64,000 nucleotides of DNA from an uncultured Aquimarina sp. (GTDB lineage: Bacteria > Bacteroidota > Bacteroidia > Flavobacteriales > Flavobacteriaceae): assembly GCA_947498785.1 (NCBI GenBank), contig CANMLS010000023.1:1-64000 (forward strand). The letters are read 5' to 3'. This document shows, one piece after another, positions 27,094-35,626 of this stretch. Every line of letters starts with the position of its first letter. The first letter of the stretch is position 1. The position numbers were made by a program, and so were the translations under genes. The notes beneath the pieces are model-generated. The model was not told where the DNA came from, made no database searches, and saw nothing but the letters and a program-made list of their open reading frames with translations.

Positions 27094-27609
27094 ATGTATA
27101 AATTACGATATATATTGATATTCATTGGGTTGTTTTCTTGTAAGTCGAATAGTATTGCTCAGGAGAAAGAAAATAATAAAACCAAGGTTGAAAATCATAG
27201 AATAGAAAAGCCAAAAATTAAAATGCCTGGCCTAGGGGATCCAAGGGATAATGAAATAACGAATAGAGATTTTGAAGTTGATGTTCAGACAAAAACCAGT
27301 AGAATAGATGTTATAGGGTTATTTGTTAAGTTTTATGAAGATAAAAAGATCTGTGATACGGTTTATAAAGCAACAATAGGTGTCAAAGTCGATCAAGTAA
27401 TAAAATCTGAGCGAGGTGTCTCTAATGCTCTTAAAGAAGGACAAGGAGTCGATTTGGTATTTATGAAATCACATTCCAAAGATTTCGATAGGCTTAAACA
27501 AAAATTTACCAAAGATCAGAGAGTTTTATTTAAAGTTAGAGAGAGAAAGCTATGTTTTGATTCTGCCAAGACCGTTTATGAAATTATTACTTTTGAGATT
27601 ATAAATTAA
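27094..27609 (+). CDS. Putative lipoprotein, function unknown
   Basis: The 171-residue product has a short signal peptide with a lipobox (YILIFIGLFSC, Cys16), a lysine/asparagine-rich tether, and a C-terminal beta-rich domain (VDQVIKSERGVSNALKEGQGVDLVFMK, then RVLFKVRERKLCFDSAKTVYEIITFEI). It contains two cysteines (in KKICDT and KLCFDS) that could form a disulphide. I do not recognise the family. It begins 12 bp after a terminator and is convergent with the zinc-ribbon gene. Confidence 0.72.
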   Translation: MYKLRYILIFIGLFSCKSNSIAQEKENNKTKVENHRIEKPKIKMPGLGDPRDNEITNRDFEVDVQTKTSRIDVIGLFVKFYEDKKICDTVYKATIGVKVDQVIKSERGVSNALKEGQGVDLVFMKSHSKDFDRLKQKFTKDQRVLFKVRERKLCFDSAKTVYEIITFEIIN

Positions 27610-27618
27610 TAAGAATAA

Positions 27619-28728
27619 TCAATTAAGAATCAGTGTTATCCAATATATAAGGGCGATAACAGCAAGTATAAACAATACAAAAAAGAAGATTTTCCAAAAC
27701 GAATAAGGCCTGCTTCCCGAGATTGTTCCGGTTTGTCCATTAATAAAAAAATTATACTTCTTACTGTTAAAGCGATAAGCACTAATATATACAGGTAGTA
27801 GAATATGTTTAAAGGTTTCTTCACTTAAATGCATATCAATACTATGTACCCTTTGAGTATCTCCACCGATATGTTGTCGTGCCCAGGATCTTGCAATACG
27901 CTCAGCTTCTCTGGTAGAGGATAGGTGTCCATCTTGTAGAGGAATGGTATATTTTTCGGTAACAAAACCTGCGAGATAGCTCGGGTTAAAAGGCTCAAGA
28001 GCACCTAGATTCCAATTAGATAGTTTTTTTGGGATAGCGTTATTACGTTGGTGTGAGGCTTTGATCAAAGTATCATCTATAAACCCACTTATATTTCCGC
28101 TTGTAGGCGACCATCTTGTTCTTCGTTCTTGTCTTGTTCGGGTTACTGTTTTGCCATTTTCTGTAGTTGTATATGGCACACTAACATAATAGTAAGTCCC
28201 ACGTTCTCCGGTATAATCAGCATATAATTGTGCGTCAAATGTCCAATAAGGAAGATACAACCCTTTGGTGTTTTGAGGGTCTAAGGCTGCCTTTTTTAGT
28301 TTATTCGGTGCAAACCATAATTCTTTTACCCATTTTGAAAATATCTGATGAGATTTCTTCTGATCAAATTGAAAAGGAAGAACAGCACCAGGTAAAATCC
28401 AATCTTCTTTATAGGCATCTTCTATAATCAAAGGCATTGTACAATATACACAATGAAGTGATTTGTAATTTTCTTCTACGTGCTGATTTGCTCCACAGTT
28501 TTTACAATGTAGCATCATGATCTCTTCAGAATGGGATTGAGAACCCATAGAAGAGAGGTAAGGTTTAAGTTCTAATTCCTTAAATCCATCTTCGTTCTGT
28601 ATGATGATTTCCTCATGATTACAATATTCACAGGTAATGTTTGTGGTTCCAGGTTTGTATTTTAATTCTGCACCACAATTAACACAGGATTTCTTTTGTT
28701 CTGAAACTGCTTTTTCTTCTTCTTCCAT
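27619..28728 (-). CDS. Double zinc-ribbon membrane protein, partner of the SPFH protein
   Basis: From the ATG at 28728 the product has 369 residues. Two zinc ribbons open the protein: CVNCGAEL / CEYCN (about 14-40) and CKNCGANQ / CVYC (about 74-96). A conserved middle region follows (LPGAVLPFQFDQKKS, KGLYLPYWTFDAQLYADYTG), and the C-terminus has one strong transmembrane helix (FWKIFFFVLFILAVIALIYWITLIL). It lies 54 bp downstream of an SPFH/GYF gene. This resembles the Bacillus YdjGHI arrangement, in which zinc-ribbon membrane proteins recruit an SPFH protein in membrane-stress responses; applying that here is inference. The upstream Met (28749) was rejected because the acidic start at 28728 is more usual. 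Confidence 0.8.
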   Translation of the reverse strand: MEEEEKAVSEQKKSCVNCGAELKYKPGTTNITCEYCNHEEIIIQNEDGFKELELKPYLSSMGSQSHSEEIMMLHCKNCGANQHVEENYKSLHCVYCTMPLIIEDAYKEDWILPGAVLPFQFDQKKSHQIFSKWVKELWFAPNKLKKAALDPQNTKGLYLPYWTFDAQLYADYTGERGTYYYVSVPYTTTENGKTVTRTRQERRTRWSPTSGNISGFIDDTLIKASHQRNNAIPKKLSNWNLGALEPFNPSYLAGFVTEKYTIPLQDGHLSSTREAERIARSWARQHIGGDTQRVHSIDMHLSEETFKHILLPVYISAYRFNSKKYNFFINGQTGTISGSRPYSFWKIFFFVLFILAVIALIYWITLILN

Positions 28729-28782
28729 AAAATTATTACCCTGATACAAAGCAGGATCTATTACATATTTCTAGAAGTTTTA

Positions 28783-29925
28783 TTAGTTGCCTGGTAATGG
28801 TGGCGGGGTATTACCTCCTAAGAATGATTTTAACTCTTCGACATCTTTGAGTGGAGTCCAATTTGCCATTCCTTGTTTCCAAACAAGAACATCTTTATTA
28901 ATGGTTCTATTTGCAAATAATGTTTTGAGTTGATCAAAAGAAACGGGCCCTGCTTGTTGTCCTTCTAACGCATAAAAGTATTGCACCTGAACAGGCATTG
29001 GCGGTGGAACAACAGGAGAACTTTGTTGTTGCTGTACTTGTTGTGCTTTTTGTCCTGCCATGGGATTCATCGTACCTCCCATTTGTTGGGCAAGTACAAA
29101 TCCCATTCCCATTCCCATTCCTGCTCCTGCTGTACCTCCTTCATTGGAAGCAGCGGCTTCGATAGCCTTTGCAGTTTTGAATTTGGTTAGTTTATCAAGA
29201 TCGAGCTTGTCAATTCTACTATATTCAAAAATCTCTTTCTTGAGTTCTTCTGGCATTGAGACGTTCTCGATAAAGAATTTCTCTAGCGAAATACCAACAA
29301 AATTAAACTCAGGTTGCATCACTTCGAGACAAGTATCTGACAATTCTGTTGTGTTAGCAGCGTATAGTTCGATAGGGAGGTTAGCTTCACCAATTGTATC
29401 TGTAAAACGCGTAGAAATTAAGCTTTTAAGATGCTCGTTGATTTCAAAATTGGTAAAATTAGCATCGGTTCCTACGATATCAACGACAAATTTTCCAGCA
29501 TCTTTAATTTTGAACGCATAGGTTCCAAAAGCGCGAATTTCTACAAATCCAAATCGATCATCACTAAGAGTAATTGGGTTCTTGGTTCCCCATTTTTCAT
29601 CAGTAAACAGATGAGTGTTGACGAAGTACACTTCAGCCTTAAAGGGACTGTTAAACCCATATTTCCATCCCTTTATTGTAGCTAAAACGGGTAAGTTTTG
29701 TGTGTTTAATGTATATGTTCCAGGTGAAAATACATCTGCTAATTGTCCTTCATTTATAAAAACTGCAGTTTGTCCTTCTCTTACAATAAGTTGTGCTCCA
29801 TTCTTTATTTCGTTTTGATAACGTTCAAAACGGTGTACAATAGTATCATCTGTATAATCTAACCATTCTATAATATCGATAAACTCGTGGCTAAGCTTTT
29901 CCTTTATTTTGTCAAAAATTCCCAT
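28783..29925 (-). CDS. SPFH-domain protein (YdjI-like) with C-terminal GYF_2 domain
   Basis: This is a 380-residue cytoplasmic protein. Residues 1-~245 are a virion-core/YdjI-type SPFH domain: MGIFDKIKEKLSHEFIDIIEW, REGQTAVFINEGQLADVFSPGTY, and the band-7-like RFGFVEIRAFGTYAFKIKDAGKFV. A Gly/Met-rich linker follows (AGAGMGMGMGFVLAQQMGG). The C-terminal ~60 residues are a GYF_2 domain (YALEGQQAGPVSFDQLKTLF, VWKQGMANWTPL), which binds proline-rich partners. It likely forms an oligomer at the inner membrane with the zinc-ribbon protein encoded immediately downstream. Confidence 0.87.
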   Translation of the reverse strand: MGIFDKIKEKLSHEFIDIIEWLDYTDDTIVHRFERYQNEIKNGAQLIVREGQTAVFINEGQLADVFSPGTYTLNTQNLPVLATIKGWKYGFNSPFKAEVYFVNTHLFTDEKWGTKNPITLSDDRFGFVEIRAFGTYAFKIKDAGKFVVDIVGTDANFTNFEINEHLKSLISTRFTDTIGEANLPIELYAANTTELSDTCLEVMQPEFNFVGISLEKFFIENVSMPEELKKEIFEYSRIDKLDLDKLTKFKTAKAIEAAASNEGGTAGAGMGMGMGFVLAQQMGGTMNPMAGQKAQQVQQQQSSPVVPPPMPVQVQYFYALEGQQAGPVSFDQLKTLFANRTINKDVLVWKQGMANWTPLKDVEELKSFLGGNTPPPLPGN

Positions 29926-30037
29926 TGATGAGTTGATTTTAAATTTGATTTCTAAAACTACAAAATATGCCCTTATAATTTAAATACATCTAAGGATATT
30001 TTTTACTATAGCAATCAAAAGGATTATGAAGGATTTT

Positions 30038-30793
30038 TTACAATTCTTTTAAGTCTGTAGCAGGGATCCATCCGATTTTTCCATCGGCGAGTTTAATTTT
30101 TTTCCAATCATTCACTGTCTCGGTAACCTGTACTCTGGTTCCTTCATGAAGTTCAAAAACTTCTTCGCTTCTTAAATTTGGCTCACTTTTGATCGTGGTT
30201 TCTTTAGCAAAAATGATGGCAAATAGATTATTTTTATTGTAGTTATATTGTTTAAAAGCAAAAAACACTCCAGATAGGCTAAAAATTAACATTAACCATG
30301 AACTCACAAAAAATAATCGTTTTTTTGATGATACATGGGTTGTATAATATAGGATAAATAAAATAACAAACAGGATAACAAAAATTACTGAAAACCACGC
30401 CCATCGATCAAAGCTAAACATATTGGTAAATTTCTTTATTGTTTTTAAAATAAAGCCTTCAGGAATTATATCAATAGCATCTATCGTTGCTTTTTGTGCA
30501 AAAGCCAGATTGTTTTTGATATCATCATCATTTGGAGTTAATTTTAGTGCTTTTTCATAATAAAAAATACTAAATCCAATATTACTTAATTTATAATGTG
30601 CATTACCCAGATTATAATATAAAGAAGCTGATTCCTGACCAGTATCCAAAATAGTTTTATAGGCATCGATTGCCTCTTGATATTTCTCTTGGTTATATAG
30701 TGAGTTACCTCTCTGAAAGGCCTCTTCATCTTGAGCAAACCCAGATGTAATGATTAAAAAAATTAATATTTCAACTACCCTTTTCATCTTCAT
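30038..30793 (-). CDS. batE: BatE: TPR, transmembrane and SH3 protein
   Basis: The 251-residue product has a signal peptide (VVEILIFLIITSGFAQ), a TPR block (about 20-105: QRGNSLYNQEKYQEAIDAYKTIL, LYYNLGNAHYKLSNIGFSIFYYEKALKLTPN), two hydrophobic segments (about 135-155 and 165-185), and a bacterial SH3-like domain at the C-terminus (TTIKSEPNLRSEEVFELHEGTRV, DGKIGWIPATDL). This is the last gene of the Bacteroides aerotolerance (bat) operon and is 6 bp from batD. Bat proteins are thought to form an envelope complex around the MoxR ATPase. Confidence 0.9.
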   Translation of the reverse strand: MKMKRVVEILIFLIITSGFAQDEEAFQRGNSLYNQEKYQEAIDAYKTILDTGQESASLYYNLGNAHYKLSNIGFSIFYYEKALKLTPNDDDIKNNLAFAQKATIDAIDIIPEGFILKTIKKFTNMFSFDRWAWFSVIFVILFVILFILYYTTHVSSKKRLFFVSSWLMLIFSLSGVFFAFKQYNYNKNNLFAIIFAKETTIKSEPNLRSEEVFELHEGTRVQVTETVNDWKKIKLADGKIGWIPATDLKEL

Positions 30794-30799
30794 GCTTGT

Positions 30800-32569
30800 T
30801 TATAATTGTTTATCTATGGTTGCAATAACTCTAGAAGCCTTATCATAATCTTGTTGCATTGCCGAAGTAGAAGATGGTGTGTATCTTGCAAACTCACAGC
30901 TTTCCAGTAATGCAATAAACTCTATAGTTATAGTATCTTCTACGCCACGTTCTTTGAGCAATCGTTGTATACGTTCTTTACTCATCTCGCTGGTTTGTAT
31001 ATGCAACTTTGCTTTTAAGTAGTTGTGCAATGCTCGTTCCATAGCGATATAAAACTCCTTTTGATTCCCTAGATTCTTTTTAGCCTCTGAAAGGTATTTA
31101 CGAGCCAATTTATCTGCTTTTCGAACTCTATTTCCGCTAACATCACTTAGTCTTTCTTGTCTCTTTTTACCGAAGAAAAGAAATAAAGGAATTGCTAATA
31201 ATGGTGCTGTTAATGATAACCAATATACAGTAGACTTAAAAAAGTATTCCTTTTTAATAGGTTGAAGGTCTGGATTTAATTTTAGAAATCTAAACTGACT
31301 TCCTGTTTGGGTTACAAGTTTTTTATTGGTGCTGCCATCAGAATCAGAAGTGGCAACTGTATTTCCTCCATCTGGACCATTCTTTACACTAACTACGATT
31401 TCATCTGAAGTAATTCGTTTATAGGTTTCTGTTTTAAGATCGAAATAAGAAAATGAAATTGAAGGTAGTGGATATTTACCTTTATACTGTGGTACCAAAG
31501 TATAGGTGTCTGATATATCACCAGCCATCCCAGTCAGATTTGTACGCACTCTTTCATTATGCTGAGGTTCATATTGCTCCAATCCGTTAGGGACATTGAG
31601 TTTTGGTAAATCAAAAAGTTTTAGATTCCCATTTCCTGAAACCGATACTTTAGCATCTAATGATTCTGTAGCATCTAATTCTTTTTTATTCGTAGTTACC
31701 TTAAAGTCAAATGATCCAACTGCTCCAGAAAAATCATCTGGTTTTCCTTGTGTTGGTAATGATTTTACATTTATTGTTCTATTTCCTGCTGCAACAGTTT
31801 TATTCACTGTGGTATATAATCTACCTCCAAAAATATCTCTTCTCTTTGTGGGCACATCTACAGAAACGGTTAATGTAAGAGGCTCAATGTTTAATTTTCC
31901 TGTCTTTTGAGGGTATAATACCGTTTTACGAAGTATTACATATCGATATGGTTCTCCTTTATATTCTCCATTTTCGATTTTAAGCTGTTTCATATCAATA
32001 GCTTGACTCCAAAAATCACTATACTTTGGACTGTCTAATTCTCTCCAGTTACTTACACTGATTCTCGGGCTAACATATAATTTGTATACTACTGTTATTG
32101 CTTCATTGAGATAAGGGTTTCCTTTTGATATTTCTGCTATGAGATGTAAGTTTTCACTGGCTACAAAGTCTGTATTATTACCATCTTTGGGTTTGTCTAC
32201 TGCACCAGTCACTTCAATTTTTATGGGCAATGTTTTATAGGTTTGTCCATCTATTTCTATTTTTGCCTGTTTTATCGTAAAACTCCCTCGACGTGTAGGT
32301 TCAAGAAAATAGCTAAACGTTTTGGCATATGATCTTTTTCCATTAATCCATGAATTACTTATAGATTGATTGGGGCCACCAACAACTGTAAAGCCAGAAA
32401 AAGAAGGAGGTGTAAAATTATCTCCGTCTTTATTCATTTCAAAATCCACTCGTAATCTTTCATTTACACCCAACTTTTTCTTGCTTACTTTCGCCTCAAA
32501 TTTTACCTGACCCAAAGCAAGATGCATTGTGCTTAAAAATAGCGTTAGAAAAATTAGTTTTAACTTCAT
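30800..32569 (-). CDS. batD: BatD: oxygen-tolerance membrane protein
   Basis: The 589-residue product has a signal peptide (LIFLTLFLSTMHLALGQ), then a large periplasmic beta-sandwich region of the BatD type (KVSKKKLGVNERLRVDFEMN, SGFTVVGGPNQSISNSWING, SYFLEPTRRGSFTIKQAKIEI), a single transmembrane helix near residues 445-465 (YWLSLTAPLLAIPLFLFFG), and a cytoplasmic helical tail (ALHNYLKAKLHIQTSEMSKERIQRLL). This domain order is diagnostic. It sits between batC and batE and would interact with the VWA proteins BatA/BatB. Confidence 0.92.
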   Translation of the reverse strand: MKLKLIFLTLFLSTMHLALGQVKFEAKVSKKKLGVNERLRVDFEMNKDGDNFTPPSFSGFTVVGGPNQSISNSWINGKRSYAKTFSYFLEPTRRGSFTIKQAKIEIDGQTYKTLPIKIEVTGAVDKPKDGNNTDFVASENLHLIAEISKGNPYLNEAITVVYKLYVSPRISVSNWRELDSPKYSDFWSQAIDMKQLKIENGEYKGEPYRYVILRKTVLYPQKTGKLNIEPLTLTVSVDVPTKRRDIFGGRLYTTVNKTVAAGNRTINVKSLPTQGKPDDFSGAVGSFDFKVTTNKKELDATESLDAKVSVSGNGNLKLFDLPKLNVPNGLEQYEPQHNERVRTNLTGMAGDISDTYTLVPQYKGKYPLPSISFSYFDLKTETYKRITSDEIVVSVKNGPDGGNTVATSDSDGSTNKKLVTQTGSQFRFLKLNPDLQPIKKEYFFKSTVYWLSLTAPLLAIPLFLFFGKKRQERLSDVSGNRVRKADKLARKYLSEAKKNLGNQKEFYIAMERALHNYLKAKLHIQTSEMSKERIQRLLKERGVEDTITIEFIALLESCEFARYTPSSTSAMQQDYDKASRVIATIDKQL

Positions 32570-32615
32570 TTTTATACTTGTTTCTTCTAGAGCCCAAAAG
32601 GCCTTTTCTATATTT

Positions 32616-33512
32616 TTACCAATCTTTATCTGTTCTGGTCTTTGCTCCTTTTACTTTCTTGGCATTGATCTTATCCTGCACCTTTTTTTCCTGATTATTC
32701 ATAGCTTCTAGCAAACTCTTAACACGCTCAGGAGATAACTGACCTTGAGGACGAGGTTGTCCCTGCTCATTCTTTGGTTTTCCTTGCTCATCTTTTTGAT
32801 CTTCACCTTTGTCCTTTTTATCATCCTTAGGTTCGCCTTTTTCATCTTTCTCTTTGTCTCCTTCATCTTTCTTTTCCTCATCACCTTGATCACCTTTATC
32901 CTTTTTGTCATCTTTAGGCTCGCCTTTTTCATCTTTATCCTTTTCTCCTTCATCACCTTTCTCTTCTTTTTTGTCGTCTCCCTCTTTTTTATCTTTATTC
33001 TCGTCCTCCTTATCCTTATCTTTGTTTTTATCCTTATTCTTCTCGTCCTCCTTTTGTTGTTGCTCTAACATTTTCTTTGCTAACGCAAAATTGTATCTTG
33101 TTTCATCATCTTTTGGATTACTTCTCAATGCATTTTTATACGCTTCTACAGCTTCCTTATATTTTTTCTGTTCCATATAGGTGTTCCCTTGATTATGGAA
33201 TGCTTTATGCTTTTCTGATTTGGCTGTTGCAACTTTAGCAGCTTCTGTATAACGTACGGTTGCTTCATCATATTTTTCTGAAGTATAATACGCATTGGCC
33301 AAATTATACTTTGCAGTAGGATCTACTGGATTTTTGGCAATAGCTTTTCTGTATTCTCCTTCTGCTTCAGGAAAATTACCATCATTAACCAATACTTTAT
33401 TACCTGTGGCAATAAATTGATTCGCTTCATTAATAGTTTTTTCTCGATTTTCATCCTGAGAAAACATAATCCCAAACTGAAAACATAATATAATACTTAA
33501 AACCTTTTTCAT
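32616..33512 (-). CDS. batC: BatC: TPR protein with charged low-complexity C-terminus
   Basis: The 298-residue product has a signal peptide (VLSIILCFQFGIMFSQ), TPR repeats (about 30-145: AEGEYRKAIAKNPVDPTAKYN, KEAVEAYKNALRSNPKDDETRYN) and then ~110 residues of Lys/Glu/Asp low complexity (about 150-260). Within it the segment KDEKGEPKDDKKDKG occurs twice, 29 residues apart, so this stretch is probably length-variable. A short conserved tail (LSPERVKSLLEAMNNQEKKVQDKI) follows. It starts 6 bp after batB, part of the bat operon. Confidence 0.9.
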   Translation of the reverse strand: MKKVLSIILCFQFGIMFSQDENREKTINEANQFIATGNKVLVNDGNFPEAEGEYRKAIAKNPVDPTAKYNLANAYYTSEKYDEATVRYTEAAKVATAKSEKHKAFHNQGNTYMEQKKYKEAVEAYKNALRSNPKDDETRYNFALAKKMLEQQQKEDEKNKDKNKDKDKEDENKDKKEGDDKKEEKGDEGEKDKDEKGEPKDDKKDKGDQGDEEKKDEGDKEKDEKGEPKDDKKDKGEDQKDEQGKPKNEQGQPRPQGQLSPERVKSLLEAMNNQEKKVQDKINAKKVKGAKTRTDKDW

Positions 33513-33518
33513 AACTCA

Positions 33519-34553
33519 CTATTGTTCGTTGAACAGATTTAATTTTTTAACCCAAGATGTCTTTCTTTCTAATAAGAAAATATCTAAAAACAGTAATAAT
33601 AACCCTGCTCCCAGAAACCACTGAAATTGATCTTTAAAATCTGCAAATTGTTTGGCTTCAAATTCTTTTTTATCCATATTTTGAAGAATTTCTGTCACTT
33701 CCTCTACAACTTGCTTTGTATTTCTACCCTCAATATATACTCCGTTTGCTTCATTTGCAATTTCTTGTAAGGTTGTTTTGTTTAGCTTTGTAATCACTGT
33801 AGCTCCCTCACTATTTTTCTTATAGCTTTGTACAATACTATTGCGTTTTATAGGGATTGGTCCTCCTTTTTCAGATCCTACACCAATGGTAAAAATTTTA
33901 ATACCTTCTTTTGCTGCTTCTTCTGCAATAACTTTTACATTGCCCTGATGATCCTCTCCATCACTTATAATAAACAATACTCTATTGGTTTGTTCTTCAT
34001 CATTATAATATGTCTTTGCTAATTCTATCGCTTCATAAATAGCTGTTCCTTGGGAAGAAAGCATATCGGTATTCATAGATTGTAAAAACATCTTACCAGC
34101 TGCATAATCTGTTGTTATCGGTAATTGAGGGAAAGCACTTGCAGCATACGCTATGATTCCAATACGATCACTAGCCAAATTATTAATAATCTGAGTTACC
34201 AATTGTTTTGATTTTTCTAGTCTATTAGGAGCAATATCCTCTGCTAACATACTTTTTGACACATCCAAAGCAAAAACAACATCTACTCCTTCTCTTTTTA
34301 CGGTTTCTAATTTGGTACCGACTTTTGGATTAACCAAAGCAATGATCATACATACCAAAGCCAGACTAATCACTATTATTTTTAAGACAGACTTAAAAAT
34401 GGATTGATTTGGACTCAGTTTTTTAAGCAATACCAAATCAGCAAACCTTTTCTGAGTGGTTTTTTTCCAGACTAAAACGCCTAAAAACAAAATAATTAAT
34501 ACAGGAACACCCAGTAATAACCACAAATATATTTTCTCTTCTAATAAATACAT
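33519..34553 (-). CDS. batB: BatB: von Willebrand factor A membrane protein
   Basis: The 344-residue product has N-terminal transmembrane helices (IYLWLLLGVPVLIILFLGVLV and VLKIIVISLALVCMIIALV), a VWA domain (about 85-280) with an intact MIDAS motif DVSKS in VVFALDVSKSMLAEDIAPNR, plus the downstream ISDGEDHQG, and a C-terminal helix (FQWFLGAGLLLLFLDIFLL). VWA domains bind protein partners through a metal ion. It follows batA after 65 bp. Confidence 0.93.
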   Translation of the reverse strand: MYLLEEKIYLWLLLGVPVLIILFLGVLVWKKTTQKRFADLVLLKKLSPNQSIFKSVLKIIVISLALVCMIIALVNPKVGTKLETVKREGVDVVFALDVSKSMLAEDIAPNRLEKSKQLVTQIINNLASDRIGIIAYAASAFPQLPITTDYAAGKMFLQSMNTDMLSSQGTAIYEAIELAKTYYNDEEQTNRVLFIISDGEDHQGNVKVIAEEAAKEGIKIFTIGVGSEKGGPIPIKRNSIVQSYKKNSEGATVITKLNKTTLQEIANEANGVYIEGRNTKQVVEEVTEILQNMDKKEFEAKQFADFKDQFQWFLGAGLLLLFLDIFLLERKTSWVKKLNLFNEQ

Positions 34554-34585
34554 ATTCTTTATACTAAATCTGCACTATAAAACAA

Positions 34586-34611
34586 GTACACTTTGACAAG
34601 CTCAGTGTGAC
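34586..34611. repeat. Short hairpin element between batA and batB
   Basis: The 65-bp batA-batB gap contains ACACT-ttgacaagctc-AGTGT, matching the CTTNGACAAGCTCAGTGTGAC-type sequence that I recall as a common dispersed short repeat in Bacteroidota genomes. Its role is unknown. Confidence 0.4.
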
Positions 34612-34618
34612 AAAAAAA

Positions 34619-35626
34619 TTAGATAAAACTTCTAAACACGGTATATCGAAGTAAAAACTCTATGAAAACCAGAAGTCCCGCCAGTAGGACAAGAGATCTG
34701 AATTTTTCTTCATAATTATAAAATTTGAACTCTTCGATATCTGTCTTTTCTAATTTATCAATTTCTTCGTAAATCTGTTCTAACTTTTTGTTATTTGTTG
34801 CTCTAAAATATTTACCACCTGTAGCTTTGGCAATTTCTTTTAATAAATCTTCATCAATTTCTACTTTTACCCTCCCATATTGAAAAGATCCATTGGGTAA
34901 TATAGCCACTGGTGCAAGAGCCATGCCATTTGTGCCAATACCAATCGTATAGGTTTTAATGCCATATTCTACGGCTAATTCTGAGGCTATTTTAGGATCT
35001 ATAAAACCAGCATTATTAGAACCATCAGTAAGTAAGATAATTACTTTACTTTTAGCTTTACTGTCTTTAAGTCTATTCACAGAGGTTGCTAATCCCATTC
35101 CTATTGCTGTACCATTTTCTAAAACATTATCATATTTTACATCTTTCATACTAGCTAGTACAATGGATTTGTCGCTGGTAATAGGAGTTTTGGTAAAGCT
35201 TTCTCCCGCATAGACTACTAATCCTATACGGTCATTAGGTCTATCCTTTATAAATTCTGCTGCTACCTCTTTGAGAGCTTCTAATCGATTTGGTTTAAGA
35301 TCTTTTGCCAACATACTCGCAGAGACGTCAATAGACATTACAATATCAATACCTTTGGTTGTTTTGGTTTTTGTAGATACATCTACCGTTCTGGGTCTTG
35401 CCAAAGCGGTAATGATTAACGACAGGGCAATTAATCGAATAACAAATAGCAATGGCTTAAGCTTAGTTAACCAACTCCCTGAAACTTTAAACCCTCTGAT
35501 ACTAGAAATTTTTAAGGCTGCTTGTTGTTTATTTCGTTTCCAAACATACCATGCAATTGCTATTGGAAGTAATAAAAACAACCAAAAAAACTGAGGATTC
35601 TCGAATGTAAAATTTTCAAACGTCAT
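34619..35626 (-). CDS. batA: BatA: von Willebrand factor A membrane protein
   Basis: The 335-residue product has the same plan as BatB: N-terminal hydrophobic helices (FFWLFLLLPIAIAWYVW and PLLFVIRLIALSLIITALA), a VWA domain with MIDAS DVSAS (IVMSIDVSASMLAKDLKPNR) and LLTDGSNNAG, and a C-terminal helix (LVLLAGLLVFIEFLLRYTVF). Its start codon overlaps the stop of the preceding gene by one base (TAATG), so translation is coupled. BatA and BatB are paralogues and probably form a complex with the MoxR ATPase. Confidence 0.93.
   Translation of the reverse strand: MTFENFTFENPQFFWLFLLLPIAIAWYVWKRNKQQAALKISSIRGFKVSGSWLTKLKPLLFVIRLIALSLIITALARPRTVDVSTKTKTTKGIDIVMSIDVSASMLAKDLKPNRLEALKEVAAEFIKDRPNDRIGLVVYAGESFTKTPITSDKSIVLASMKDVKYDNVLENGTAIGMGLATSVNRLKDSKAKSKVIILLTDGSNNAGFIDPKIASELAVEYGIKTYTIGIGTNGMALAPVAILPNGSFQYGRVKVEIDEDLLKEIAKATGGKYFRATNNKKLEQIYEEIDKLEKTDIEEFKFYNYEEKFRSLVLLAGLLVFIEFLLRYTVFRSFI

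Noticed and set aside
32708..33180. Several 80-110-codon frames opposite or alternate to batC
   Set aside because: They arise from the low-complexity K/E/D repeat and have no independent features.
34586..34611. Interpreting the batA-batB short repeat as an internal promoter or terminator
   Set aside because: It has neither a -7 box nor a T run; it matches a common dispersed short repeat.
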